NCBI GenBank assembly: GCA_019510535.1
Contig: JAEKKE010000164.1
Span: 1-21,456 of the forward strand
DNA: 21,456 nt
From: Acidobacteriota bacterium
GTDB taxonomy: Bacteria > Acidobacteriota > Terriglobia > Terriglobales > Acidobacteriaceae
Reading direction: 5' to 3'
Under the pieces are notes generated by a model. The model had not been told where the DNA came from. It made no database searches and saw nothing but the letters and a program-made list of their open reading frames with translations. This document shows positions 15,261 to 21,456 of this stretch, piece by piece. The position numbers and the translations under genes were made by a program. Each line of letters opens with the position of its first letter. The first letter of the stretch is position 1.

Positions 15261-16096
15261 TGCTTGCGACGCTTTGCCAGGATGGTGCGGGGAATACCCT
15301 GCAGGTCGTTGAGGATTGTCACTTCGTTCCATTCGGCGAGCAGCGATCGCAGGGCTGCATCCTGTCCATAACCGATCTCCATCGCTAGCAGACCGCCTGG
15401 GTGTAGAGCCTTATATGCCTGGGGAATCAGGCGGCGATAGATCTCCAGTCCATCTTCTCCTGCATAGAGGGCGGTGTCCGGTTCGAAGTCACGGACTTGC
15501 GGCGCAAGGGTGGAGCGGTCACTGAAGGGAACATACGGAGGGTTGGAGACGACGACGTCGAAGGCCTGTCCGGCAACGCTGCTGAGCAGGTCAGAGTGCA
15601 GCAGCAAGACTCGTTTCTTCACATGATTGATGGCGGCATTCTCCCGTGCGACGCTCAGCGCGTCGTTGGAGAGATCGAGCGCGGTCACATGCGCGTATGG
15701 CAGATGCACGGCAAGCGCAATGGCGATGCATCCAGTGCCCGTGCCGACATCGGCGATGCGCACAGCGTGATGCTGCGGGATCTGCGCCAGGACAGATTCG
15801 ACCAGCAGCTCTGTCTCAGGGCGGGGGATCAGGGTTGCCGGGGTGACGCGGAAGGGAAGACCGTAAAACTCCTGCATGCCGGTGATGTACTGAACGGGCT
15901 CATGGGCAGCGCGGCGGGCAAGCAACGCCTGATAAGCGGCGAGCTCCGCGGAGGTCAGTTCGCGCTTGGGGTCGATCAGCAGTTGTGCTTTGGTGATTCC
16001 GAGGATGTGGAGCAACAACAGTTCGGCATCGCGCACCGGACTCTCCGTGTGCGCAAGCTGGGTACGGGCGGCGAGCTGTGCCTCACGAAGGTTCAT
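15239..16096 (-). CDS. prmC: Peptide chain release factor N5-glutamine methyltransferase
   Basis: 285 residues, usual length. Uses S-adenosylmethionine to methylate the Gln of the GGQ motif in release factors, which raises termination efficiency. Helical N-domain with TGMQEFYGLPF (72-82), IPRPETE (90-96), the SAM loop DVGTGTGCIA (116-125) and the catalytic NPPY (185-188). ATG at 16094-16096 chosen; a TTG 27 bases upstream (16121-16123) is in frame but falls in the loop of a hairpin. Neither has a good Shine-Dalgarno. It follows prfA on the same strand, with an inverted-repeat element and a hairpin between. The last residues (QLDDTP) and stop are encoded in the 18-bp repeat shared with the convergent diguanylate cyclase gene. 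Confidence 0.95.
   Translation of the reverse strand: MNLREAQLAARTQLAHTESPVRDAELLLLHILGITKAQLLIDPKRELTSAELAAYQALLARRAAHEPVQYITGMQEFYGLPFRVTPATLIPRPETELLVESVLAQIPQHHAVRIADVGTGTGCIAIALAVHLPYAHVTALDLSNDALSVARENAAINHVKKRVLLLHSDLLSSVAGQAFDVVVSNPPYVPFSDRSTLAPQVRDFEPDTALYAGEDGLEIYRRLIPQAYKALHPGGLLAMEIGYGQDAALRSLLAEWNEVTILNDLQGIPRTILAKRRKHQLDDTP
15241..15258. repeat. 18-bp copy of the hsp20-clpB element tip, inside two gene ends
   Basis: AGGGCGTGTCATCCAATT is identical to 6281-6298, the left tip of the 270-bp element. Here it stands alone, without the partner arm, inside the overlap of the diguanylate cyclase and prmC genes, and it encodes the C-terminal residues of both. Confidence 0.8.
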
Positions 16097-16109
16097 CGGG
16101 GGAGATGCA

Positions 16110-16137
16110 CCCACGTTGCGCAAAGTGCGAACGTGGG
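16110..16137. repeat. Hairpin in the prfA-prmC gap
   Basis: CCCACGTT (16110-16117) pairs with AACGTGGG (16130-16137), with an inner CGC/GCG and one bulged G, making an 11-bp stem around AAAGT. It lies 14 bp upstream of the prmC ATG, so it would sit in the prmC leader RNA. Confidence 0.65.
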
Positions 16138-16148
16138 CGTCCTTTCGT

Positions 16149-16263
16149 TAGAGCGTTTTCCCTGTAGGTGTAGTGTAGGGACTCCACAGTTATGGGCGTT
16201 TTCCGCAATGAAAACGCCGCTGTACGTTCTTCCGGGATACCCGGCAGCAGGGAAAATGCTCTA
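16149..16263. mobile_element. 115-bp inverted-repeat element between prfA and prmC
   Basis: TAGAGCGTTTTCCCTG (16149-16164) and the reverse complement of 16248-16263 agree at 15 of 16 positions. Inside is a perfect 8-bp hairpin GGCGTTTT/AAAACGCC (16195-16202 with 16211-16218, loop CCGCAATG). The ends are TA. The element touches prfA: its outermost bases (16261-16263) are the prfA stop codon TAG. There is no gene inside. It looks like a small palindromic MITE or REP-type repeat; edges are good to about one base. Confidence 0.65.
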
Positions 16264-17334
16264 GGCTGCTGTGGCTTCGGCTTTGAGGCGTTCTGCCGTA
16301 TCGTGCTCGATCAGGGCATCGATCACCGGCTGCAGCTTGCCTTCCATGATCAGGTCAAGCTGGTGCAGGGTCAGGCCGATGCGGTGATCGGTCAGACGAT
16401 TCTGCGGGAAGTTGTAGGTGCGAATCTTCTCCGAGCGATCGCCGGAGCCAACCTGCTGCTTACGGGCGCTGGCCTGGGCCGCATGCTGCTTCTCCATCTC
16501 CACCTCGTAGAGGCGGGCACGAAGAACACGCATGGCCTTTTCGCGGTTCTTGATCTGCGACTTTTCGTCCTGGCAGCTCACGACCGTGTTTGTGGGGATG
16601 TGCGTAATACGAACGGCCGAGTAGGTAGTGTTCACGCTCTGTCCACCGGGACCGGAGGAGCAGAAGGTGTCGACCCGCAGATCCTTGGCTTCGACCTTGA
16701 TGTCGACTTCCTCGGCTTCCGGCAGAACGGCGACGGTGACGGCGGAGGTATGGACGCGGCCCTGGGTCTCGGTGGCGGGTACACGCTGCACGCGGTGCAC
16801 GCCGGACTCGTACTTCATCTGCGAGTACACGCGGTCGCCTTCAAAGATGGCGACCACTTCCTTCATGCCGCCGACAGTCGACTCGCTCTCGGAGAGGATC
16901 TCGACCTTCCAGCGGTGCTGTTCCGCAAAGCGCAGGTACAGGCGGAAGAGCTCGCCCGCAAACAGCGAGGCTTCATCGCCGCCGGTGCCGGCGCGGATTT
17001 CGATGATGACGTTCTTCTCGTCATTCGGATCCTTGGGCAGCAGCATGACCTTCAGCTCGTCCTCAATGGCGGGAAGCCGGCTCTCCAGGGTGGAGAGCTC
17101 CTCATCGGCCATGGCGCGGATGTCGGCATCGGTTTCTTCGAGCATCAGCTTGGCGTCTGCAATGCCCTGCTGCACCTGCTTGTACTCACGGAACTTGTCA
17201 ATGGTGGGTTCCATGTCGCGGTGCTGCTTGGCAGTCTTCTGGTAACGCTGCTGGTCGGTGACGATGCCAGGGTCGGCGAGATCGCGCGAGAGCTCGTCGT
17301 AGCGGTCTTCGAGTTGTTGGAGACGATCAAACAT
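16261..17334 (-). CDS. prfA: Peptide chain release factor 1
   Basis: 357 residues, usual for RF1. Recognises UAA and UAG in the ribosomal A site and triggers hydrolysis of peptidyl-tRNA. The codon-reading motif is PAT (186-188, in RVPATETQGR), diagnostic of RF1 over RF2, and the catalytic GGQ is at 230-232 (SSGPGGQSVNT). Start is ATG at 17332-17334 with AAGGG seven bases upstream; the frame stays open far upstream but that part overlaps the DNA ligase gene and has no RF1 character. The stop is TAG, read by RF1 itself, and forms the edge of an inverted-repeat element. prmC, whose product methylates Q232, lies downstream. Confidence 0.97.
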   Translation of the reverse strand: MFDRLQQLEDRYDELSRDLADPGIVTDQQRYQKTAKQHRDMEPTIDKFREYKQVQQGIADAKLMLEETDADIRAMADEELSTLESRLPAIEDELKVMLLPKDPNDEKNVIIEIRAGTGGDEASLFAGELFRLYLRFAEQHRWKVEILSESESTVGGMKEVVAIFEGDRVYSQMKYESGVHRVQRVPATETQGRVHTSAVTVAVLPEAEEVDIKVEAKDLRVDTFCSSGPGGQSVNTTYSAVRITHIPTNTVVSCQDEKSQIKNREKAMRVLRARLYEVEMEKQHAAQASARKQQVGSGDRSEKIRTYNFPQNRLTDHRIGLTLHQLDLIMEGKLQPVIDALIEHDTAERLKAEATAA

Positions 17335-17508
17335 AGGTATGCCCTTAGGGGTAACGCTTTCTAATTGGATGAGGAGGCGCGGTAGATCGGCGCAGCGGAC
17401 AGCAGACTTGGCGCAGCTAGGCGAAGTCGTGGCGGGCCGGGTTGGAACGGTGGCTGCGCATATGCCTGTCTCTAGGATACTCCGGTTTGTTCGGGCATCA
17501 TAGGGCGT

Positions 17509-19329
17509 ATGTCCCGGTTTGCCGAACTCGCATCGCTGGCAGAGGAGCTGGCCGGAACCTCCAGCCGCCTGAAAAAGCGGGCCTCGATTGCCGCCGCCAT
17601 CACCAAAGTGCAGGCCGAGAGCAGCAGGCAGGCCGGCCTCTTTGCACAGTACCTGGCCGGGCTCCCGTTTGCCGAGGCCGACAACCGCAAGCTGAACGCT
17701 GGTGGAGCGATGCTGAGCGGCATCGTGAAGGAGATCTCCGGGGCGGCTGATGTCACCATGTCGGCTGTCTACCGGAAGCATGGCGACCTGGGCGCCGCTG
17801 CCGCTGAGCTGTGGCCAGGGCTGGCGGAGCTGGAGATCGTGCTGGACGAAGTGGAAGAGGCTTTTGCCGGGTCTTCCTCGGCGAGGTCGACCGCTGCCCG
17901 GAAGCGCATCCTGACAGAGCTGATGCGGCGGGCAACTCCGCTGGAGGCGAAGTACCTGCTCAAGCTGATGCTCGGCGATATGCGCATCGGCGTGAAACAG
18001 AGCCTGGTGGAAGAGGCGATCGCCGAGGCCTCGGGTACGGAGGTGAGGGCGGTACGGAACGCCGTCATGCTGGAGGCTGACCTCGCCAGGGCCGTCGAAC
18101 GGGCCTTTGCCGGAACTCTGGCTGAGGCGCGGATGCGGTTGTTTCATCCTCTCGGCTTCATGCTGGCCTCGCCGGTGGAGACACCGGAGGAGGCCGTGGA
18201 GCGCTTTGCTTCAACGAAGGAGTCAGCCGAAGCAGCGGATGTCGAGCTCAAAGCCGAAGAGCCCGACCCGGATGTGCCGATGGCCGAGCACCTGCCGGCG
18301 GAGGCCTTGCGGATCGAGGCTTTGGTTGAGGACAAGTACGACGGCATGCGGGCGCAGGTACACTGCGGCGTCGACGGGCGGGTGGCGATCTACTCCCGCA
18401 ACCGCGACGACATCACCGAGAGCTATCCAGAACTGGTCGAGGCTTTCGAGAAAGCTAAAGAACCGCTGATTCTGGATGGCGAGATTCTCGGCTGGGACAT
18501 TGCCGGGCGGAGAGCGTTGCCGTTCGCCGTCCTCGGGACTCGCATCGGGCGCAAGAAGGTGAACGATGCCATGCGCGCACAAGTACCGGTTGTCTTCATG
18601 GTCTTCGACCTGATGTATGCCGGCGGTGAGCTCAAACTCGACCTTCCGCTGCGCGCCCGCCGCAATGAATTGGAGGCGGTGGTGGAGCGCATCTCGGAGG
18701 TGACCCGGTCTCCGGTAGAGAAGGCCGCCGGAGGCCTGTTTGCCAGCGACGAGCCCGACGTAGAACGGTTGATTCTGTCGCCGTCGTTTGTGGTGGAGAG
18801 TGCCGATGATATCGATCGCACCTACCGTGAGGCCCGTGAGCGTGGCAACGAGGGAGTGATGCTGAAGGCGATGGATTCTACCTATCAGCCTGGCCGCCGC
18901 GGCCTGATGTGGATGAAGCTGAAGCGCGAACTGGCAACGCTGGATGTGGTCGTGACCGGCTGCGAGTTCGGCCACGGCAAGCGAGCCGGCCTGCTAAGCG
19001 ACTACACCTTTGCCGTGCGCGGTGAAGGCGGAGAGCTGTTGAATGTAGGCAAGGCATACTCCGGTTTAACCGATGCCGAGATACTCGAACTCACGGATTG
19101 GATGAAGGAGCACACGCTCGAAGACTTTGGACACTTCCGCACGGTAGAGCCGAAGAAGATCCTGGAGGTGGCCTTCAATAACGTGATGCGTAGCGACCGC
19201 CACAACAGCGGATTTGCGCTACGCTTCCCGAGGATTATGCGCATCCGCGATGACAAGCCGGTGGATGAGATCGATACGGTGCAGCGAGTGGAAGAGATCT
19301 ATCAGTCGCAGCCGGATAAAGCCGGCTGA
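17509..19329 (+). CDS. ATP-dependent DNA ligase (archaeal/LigB-type)
   Basis: 606 residues. Seals nicks through a lysyl-AMP intermediate. N-terminal helical DNA-binding domain (~1-215, including YLLKLMLGDMRIGV at 149-162), a short acidic linker ~240-260, adenylation domain with motif I EDKYDGMR (nucleophile K276), LILDGE (320-325), FMVFDLMY (363-370), EGVMLK (448-453) and WMKLKR (468-473), and an OB-fold ~475-600. The full N-terminal domain places it with the long LigI/LigB-like enzymes rather than LigC or LigD. Start ATG at 17509; the Shine-Dalgarno is weak. Divergent from prfA by 174 bp, where I see nothing clear. No Ku, LigD, helicase or nuclease partner nearby. Its 3' end overlaps the convergent transporter gene by 28 bp. 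Confidence 0.93.
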   Translation: MSRFAELASLAEELAGTSSRLKKRASIAAAITKVQAESSRQAGLFAQYLAGLPFAEADNRKLNAGGAMLSGIVKEISGAADVTMSAVYRKHGDLGAAAAELWPGLAELEIVLDEVEEAFAGSSSARSTAARKRILTELMRRATPLEAKYLLKLMLGDMRIGVKQSLVEEAIAEASGTEVRAVRNAVMLEADLARAVERAFAGTLAEARMRLFHPLGFMLASPVETPEEAVERFASTKESAEAADVELKAEEPDPDVPMAEHLPAEALRIEALVEDKYDGMRAQVHCGVDGRVAIYSRNRDDITESYPELVEAFEKAKEPLILDGEILGWDIAGRRALPFAVLGTRIGRKKVNDAMRAQVPVVFMVFDLMYAGGELKLDLPLRARRNELEAVVERISEVTRSPVEKAAGGLFASDEPDVERLILSPSFVVESADDIDRTYREARERGNEGVMLKAMDSTYQPGRRGLMWMKLKRELATLDVVVTGCEFGHGKRAGLLSDYTFAVRGEGGELLNVGKAYSGLTDAEILELTDWMKEHTLEDFGHFRTVEPKKILEVAFNNVMRSDRHNSGFALRFPRIMRIRDDKPVDEIDTVQRVEEIYQSQPDKAG

Positions 19330-20198
19330 GGCGCGCTCCGCTTCAAGCTCCATCCAAAAGTCATGCCCGCGACAGCGAGGAAGATGATGCCGGCTCCGGC
19401 GATCTGCATCGGATGCAACCGCCGTCCGAGCGCGATGATATCGACCAGAATCGCGACCGCCGGATAGATGAACGACAGAGCTGCTGTCAGGTGGGTGGGC
19501 AGCTTCTGAATCGCGCCGTACAACAGGATGTAGACCAGGCCTGTATGCACAATGCCGATGGTGGCGACCATGCCCCAGCCTTTGGAAGTAGACGGTGCAG
19601 CGTGCGTGATCGGGCCCATCAGGATCATGCCTACAACAACCTGGATCAGCGCGATGATGTGAGGCGGAGTTCCGCTCAGCTTCTTGATCAGAATGGTGCA
19701 GACGGCATAACAAAGCGCAGCACCTAAGGCCATGGCGACGCCCGCCAGATAGTGCGATCCGAAACCGCCAACCTTTGTGTCTGCCATCACGATGAGAAGC
19801 ACGCCCGCGAATGCGGCAATCAGCCACAGCAGCTTGCTCGCCGTCATCTTCTCCGCAAAGAAGATCGCACCCAGTACAAACAGCATGAAGGGATAGGTGT
19901 TGTAGATTGCTGTCGCAATGGAGATGGAACTGCGCGAGTAGGCGCTGAAGAGCAGCAGCCAGTTCAGGACAATCATCACCCCACCGAGCGATCCCAGCAA
20001 AAGAACGCGCTTGTTCCGCAGATGGTGCAGCAGCCCCATGGCGGCACACGCAAGAAAGAGTGTCAGGGCGCCGAAGATACAGCGCCAAAGCACCACACGA
20101 AGAACGCTCTCTCCCGAACTAAGAACAAACCATCCGATGGTGCCAGAGACTGTCATGGCGCCGGACATTTCCAGAGTTCCAAGCCGCTGTCTATCCAT
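19302..20198 (-). CDS. EamA/DMT family transporter
   Basis: 298 residues with ten hydrophobic segments in two EamA repeats (~8-140 and ~165-285), the layout of drug/metabolite exporters. The ATG at 20196-20198 puts eight residues before the first membrane helix, as is common; in-frame ATG (20234) and TTG (20246) starts upstream are possible, and none has a strong ribosome site. Divergent from the Lrp/AsnC regulator gene; such pairs commonly code for amino-acid exporters controlled by the regulator, so export of an amino acid is a reasonable guess. The last 28 bases overlap the end of the DNA ligase gene on the other strand. Confidence 0.85.
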   Translation of the reverse strand: MDRQRLGTLEMSGAMTVSGTIGWFVLSSGESVLRVVLWRCIFGALTLFLACAAMGLLHHLRNKRVLLLGSLGGVMIVLNWLLLFSAYSRSSISIATAIYNTYPFMLFVLGAIFFAEKMTASKLLWLIAAFAGVLLIVMADTKVGGFGSHYLAGVAMALGAALCYAVCTILIKKLSGTPPHIIALIQVVVGMILMGPITHAAPSTSKGWGMVATIGIVHTGLVYILLYGAIQKLPTHLTAALSFIYPAVAILVDIIALGRRLHPMQIAGAGIIFLAVAGMTFGWSLKRSAPQPALSGCD

Positions 20199-20266
20199 GC
20201 TTTGATTCTGGCAGGTGAGGGCCTCGGAATACATAGCATTTCGCAATATTTCCGCTCTTCTGGGCA

Positions 20267-20278
20267 GCTTTCGAAAGC
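20267..20278. promoter_or_regulatory. Palindrome in the Lrp/EamA divergent gap, candidate operator
   Basis: GCTTTCGAAAGC is a perfect 12-bp palindrome 43 bp upstream of the regulator start codon and about 70 bp from the transporter start. It is placed where autoregulation or transporter control would occur. It is a sequence observation only; it is not a match to a known Lrp consensus. Confidence 0.35.
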
Positions 20279-20321
20279 GATAGACTTGTTTTTCCTTCGA
20301 TTCTGAGGGCGTGAGGGATGC

Positions 20322-20762
20322 ATGGATCAGACTGACCAGGAACTGCTACGGCTACTCTCTGCGGATGCACGAATGTCGCTGAAGAGTCTTGCAGACGAAG
20401 TGGGTATGTCCTCGCCTGCGGTAGCCGAGCGATTGCAGAAGCTGCAGGAGAACGACGTGATTCGGGCTTTCACCCTTGACTTGAATGCGGAAGCCATGGG
20501 TTATCCCATGGTGGCGATCGTTCGTATCCGTCCGCTGCCTGGAAAGCTGCTCGCAGTGGAACGGCTGCTTCAGGAGATTCCCGAGGTCGCAGAGTGTGAC
20601 CGCGTCACGGGCGACGATTGTTTTGTCGCGCGTGTCTATCTGCGGTCCATTCAACACCTGGACGAGGTTCTCAATCGCATTATCGATAAAGCACAGACGA
20701 GTACATCGATCGTGAAATCGCAGGTCGTAAAGCGGCGACCTGCACCGTTTGTTATGGAGTAG
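20322..20762 (+). CDS. Lrp/AsnC family transcriptional regulator
   Basis: 146 residues, normal length. N-terminal winged helix-turn-helix (~3-50; recognition helix about 30-41, SSPAVAERLQKL) and C-terminal RAM ligand-binding domain (~65-140) with the GDDCFVARV stretch at 97-105. These proteins bind DNA as octamers and respond to amino acids or related metabolites. ATG at 20322 with GTGAGGG a few bases upstream. Divergent from the EamA transporter, which it probably regulates. Confidence 0.93.
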   Translation: MDQTDQELLRLLSADARMSLKSLADEVGMSSPAVAERLQKLQENDVIRAFTLDLNAEAMGYPMVAIVRIRPLPGKLLAVERLLQEIPEVAECDRVTGDDCFVARVYLRSIQHLDEVLNRIIDKAQTSTSIVKSQVVKRRPAPFVME

Positions 20763-20774
20763 ATCTTCGACGAA

Positions 20775-20827
20775 CCATGCACTGGGTGCCCCGTGTCCCC
20801 TTAGGGATCTGGGACACCAGTGCATGG
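20775..20827. repeat. Bulged hairpin between lrp-like and Pmp3-like genes
   Basis: CCATGCACTGG (20775-20785) and GTGTCCC further in pair with the continuous 3' strand GGGACACCAGTGCATGG, leaving an eight-base bulge on the 5' side. It fills the gap between two convergent genes. No T-run follows, so it may be a REP-type palindrome or a non-canonical terminator. Confidence 0.6.
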
Positions 20828-20833
20828 GTTGCT

Positions 20834-21028
20834 CTAGCAGCGGTGGGCCAGGGCCCGGGCGATCTTGCGATCGGTCTTGTATTGTGACAAGGCGTACACG
20901 GCCCAGATCGTCGCCGGAATCCAACCGAGGATCGTGATCTGCAGTAGCAGGCACAGCAACCCGGTAAACGGCCGTCCGATCAGGAAGAACGTGAGCCACG
21001 GAAACAGGAATGCAATCAACAGGCGCAT
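20834..21028 (-). CDS. Small membrane protein, Pmp3/YqaE (UPF0057)-like
   Basis: 64 residues with two membrane segments (~2-18 and ~22-47) and a basic tail. The layout and the LLQITILGWIPATIWAVYAL stretch resemble the Pmp3/YqaE family of stress-related membrane peptides, typically 50-60 residues. ATG at 21026-21028 is chosen because the upstream open frame is low-complexity Ser/Thr/Arg and antisense to the zinc-ribbon gene. No clear ribosome site. The exact role of the family is not established beyond membrane and salt stress phenotypes. Confidence 0.7.
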   Translation of the reverse strand: MRLLIAFLFPWLTFFLIGRPFTGLLCLLLQITILGWIPATIWAVYALSQYKTDRKIARALAHRC

Positions 21029-21060
21029 GGTAGAACAATACGCTGCAGGGCATCGCCCGG

Positions 21061-21096
21061 TTCCATGACTTGTCTTAGTTCCATGGCTTGTCTCAG
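21061..21096. repeat. Tandem 18-bp direct duplication
   Basis: 21061-21078 (TTCCATGACTTGTCTTAG) and 21079-21096 match at 16 of 18 positions, head to tail. The second copy contains the stop codon of the zinc-ribbon gene (21093-21095). It is probably a local slippage duplication. Confidence 0.8.
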
Positions 21097-21344
21097 AAGA
21101 GCGCCGGCAGCGTCTCCGGCGCGGGCTGGCCGGGTTTGCCGTCCTGGCAGCGGGGGCATTTGCGTTTGTGGATATCGATGCCGTCGGCTCCGTACTCGAA
21201 ACCGCAGCCGTGCCGCTCGCAGCGTAGTTTGTAGGTGTTCTGGTTGGGTGCATTGGAGTCGACCCAGGCAGCTTTGCCGATGACTCTCTGTTTGTTACGG
21301 TTCAAATAGCCGGGACGCGTCGTGGGAGATTCAGAACGGGACAT
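21093..21344 (-). CDS. Small zinc-ribbon protein, unknown function
   Basis: 83 residues. Four cysteines at 42, 47, 63 and 66 (RCERHGCGFEYGADG ... RKCPRCQDG) form a likely zinc ribbon with C-x4-C and C-x2-C knuckles. An N-terminal GYLNRNKQRVIGK segment precedes it, a pattern I associate with a widespread uncharacterised family of small GYGANGxDI-type proteins; that assignment is from memory. ATG at 21342-21344 chosen over an upstream in-frame start; no strong ribosome site. Upstream of the Pmp3-like gene on the same strand. Confidence 0.65.
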   Translation of the reverse strand: MSRSESPTTRPGYLNRNKQRVIGKAAWVDSNAPNQNTYKLRCERHGCGFEYGADGIDIHKRKCPRCQDGKPGQPAPETLPALF

Positions 21345-21427
21345 GACTCGGTCGAGGATAATGGAAAACCCGGGGTGCGTCCGATGGCGTCCTTGGTGCA
21401 TCCCTTGTGCATAAGAGGTGAATCTGC

Positions 21428-21456
21428 ATGGAATACAGACTGCTGGGCAACTCTGG
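21428..21456 (+). CDS. Start of a gene cut by the window edge, probable aldo/keto reductase
   Basis: ATG at 21428 is preceded by AAGAGGTG (21413-21420), a good ribosome site at normal spacing. The ten visible residues are MEYRLLGNSG, which match the usual N-terminus of aldo/keto reductases (MEYRxLGxSG). With ten residues the family call is suggestive only; the start itself is well supported. Confidence 0.55.

Noticed and set aside
15497..17364. Plus-strand frames opposite prmC and prfA.
   Set aside because: Antisense to two firmly identified genes; the translations are compositionally odd and match no family.
17355..17372. AATTGGATGA upstream of prfA as another copy of the hsp20-clpB repeat tip.
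   Set aside because: Only ten bases match and the following GGGCG part is missing, so chance is the simpler reading.
16264..18147. N-terminal extension of RF1 giving a 628-residue frame.
   Set aside because: The extra part is antisense to the DNA ligase gene and unlike any RF1; an ATG with a good ribosome site at 17334 gives the normal 357 residues.
21029..21253. Extension of the Pmp3-like protein to 139 residues.
   Set aside because: The added part is Ser/Thr/Arg-rich, antisense to the zinc-ribbon gene, and includes the 18-bp duplication; the family is about 50-65 residues.

Overview
The window is 21.5 kb of GC-rich bacterial chromosome with densely packed genes on both strands. Gene content and protein style (CHASE3 sensor kinase beside an Rcp1-type receiver, ClpB/Hsp20 pair, ATP-dependent DNA ligase, Lrp/EamA pair) and many small intergenic palindromes would fit an Acidobacteriota of the Terriglobia type (Granulicella, Terriglobus, Edaphobacter). 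That placement is an inference from protein style; no rRNA or other phylogenetic marker is present.

Layout. 1-1035 (+): 3' part of nicotinate phosphoribosyltransferase (pncB). 1041-1631: a cassette bounded by 41-bp inverted repeats (40/41 identical), holding one minus-strand gene for a four-helix-bundle protein of the 23S rRNA intervening-sequence (IVP/S23) family. 1623-5049 (-): three-gene signalling operon in the order CHASE3 sensor kinase, single-domain receiver, REC-PAS-histidine kinase. 5117-5491 (+): small membrane protein. 5639-9214 (+): hsp20 and clpB, separated by a terminator and a 270-bp palindromic, MITE-like element. 9371-12328 (-): GT-C type glycosyltransferase and an NAD-dependent epimerase, divergent from 12480-15260 (+): Glf-like FAD oxidoreductase and a membrane diguanylate cyclase. 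15239-17334 (-): prfA then prmC, with a 115-bp inverted-repeat element and a hairpin between them. 17509-19329 (+): ATP-dependent DNA ligase, convergent with an EamA transporter (-) that is divergent from an Lrp/AsnC regulator (+). The right end holds a Pmp3/YqaE-like membrane peptide and a small zinc-ribbon protein (both -), then the first codons of a probable aldo/keto reductase (+).

How the genes work together. The clearest functional units are: PrfA and PrmC, a release factor and the enzyme that methylates its GGQ glutamine; Hsp20 and ClpB, aggregate holding and disaggregation; the kinase-receiver-kinase operon, a likely phosphorelay with no DNA-binding output of its own; and Lrp with its divergent transporter. 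The glycosyltransferase, epimerase and FAD oxidoreductase suggest surface glycan or glycolipid metabolism, but this is inferred from family and proximity.

The most unusual content lies between genes. At least three different inverted-repeat families occur, and in three places the repeat supplies the last codons or the stop codon of adjacent host genes. The IVP gene in its heptad-built inverted repeats looks like an independent mobile cassette and is the best candidate for an under-described system. An 18-bp sequence identical to the tip of the hsp20-clpB element encodes the C-termini of both the diguanylate cyclase and PrmC.
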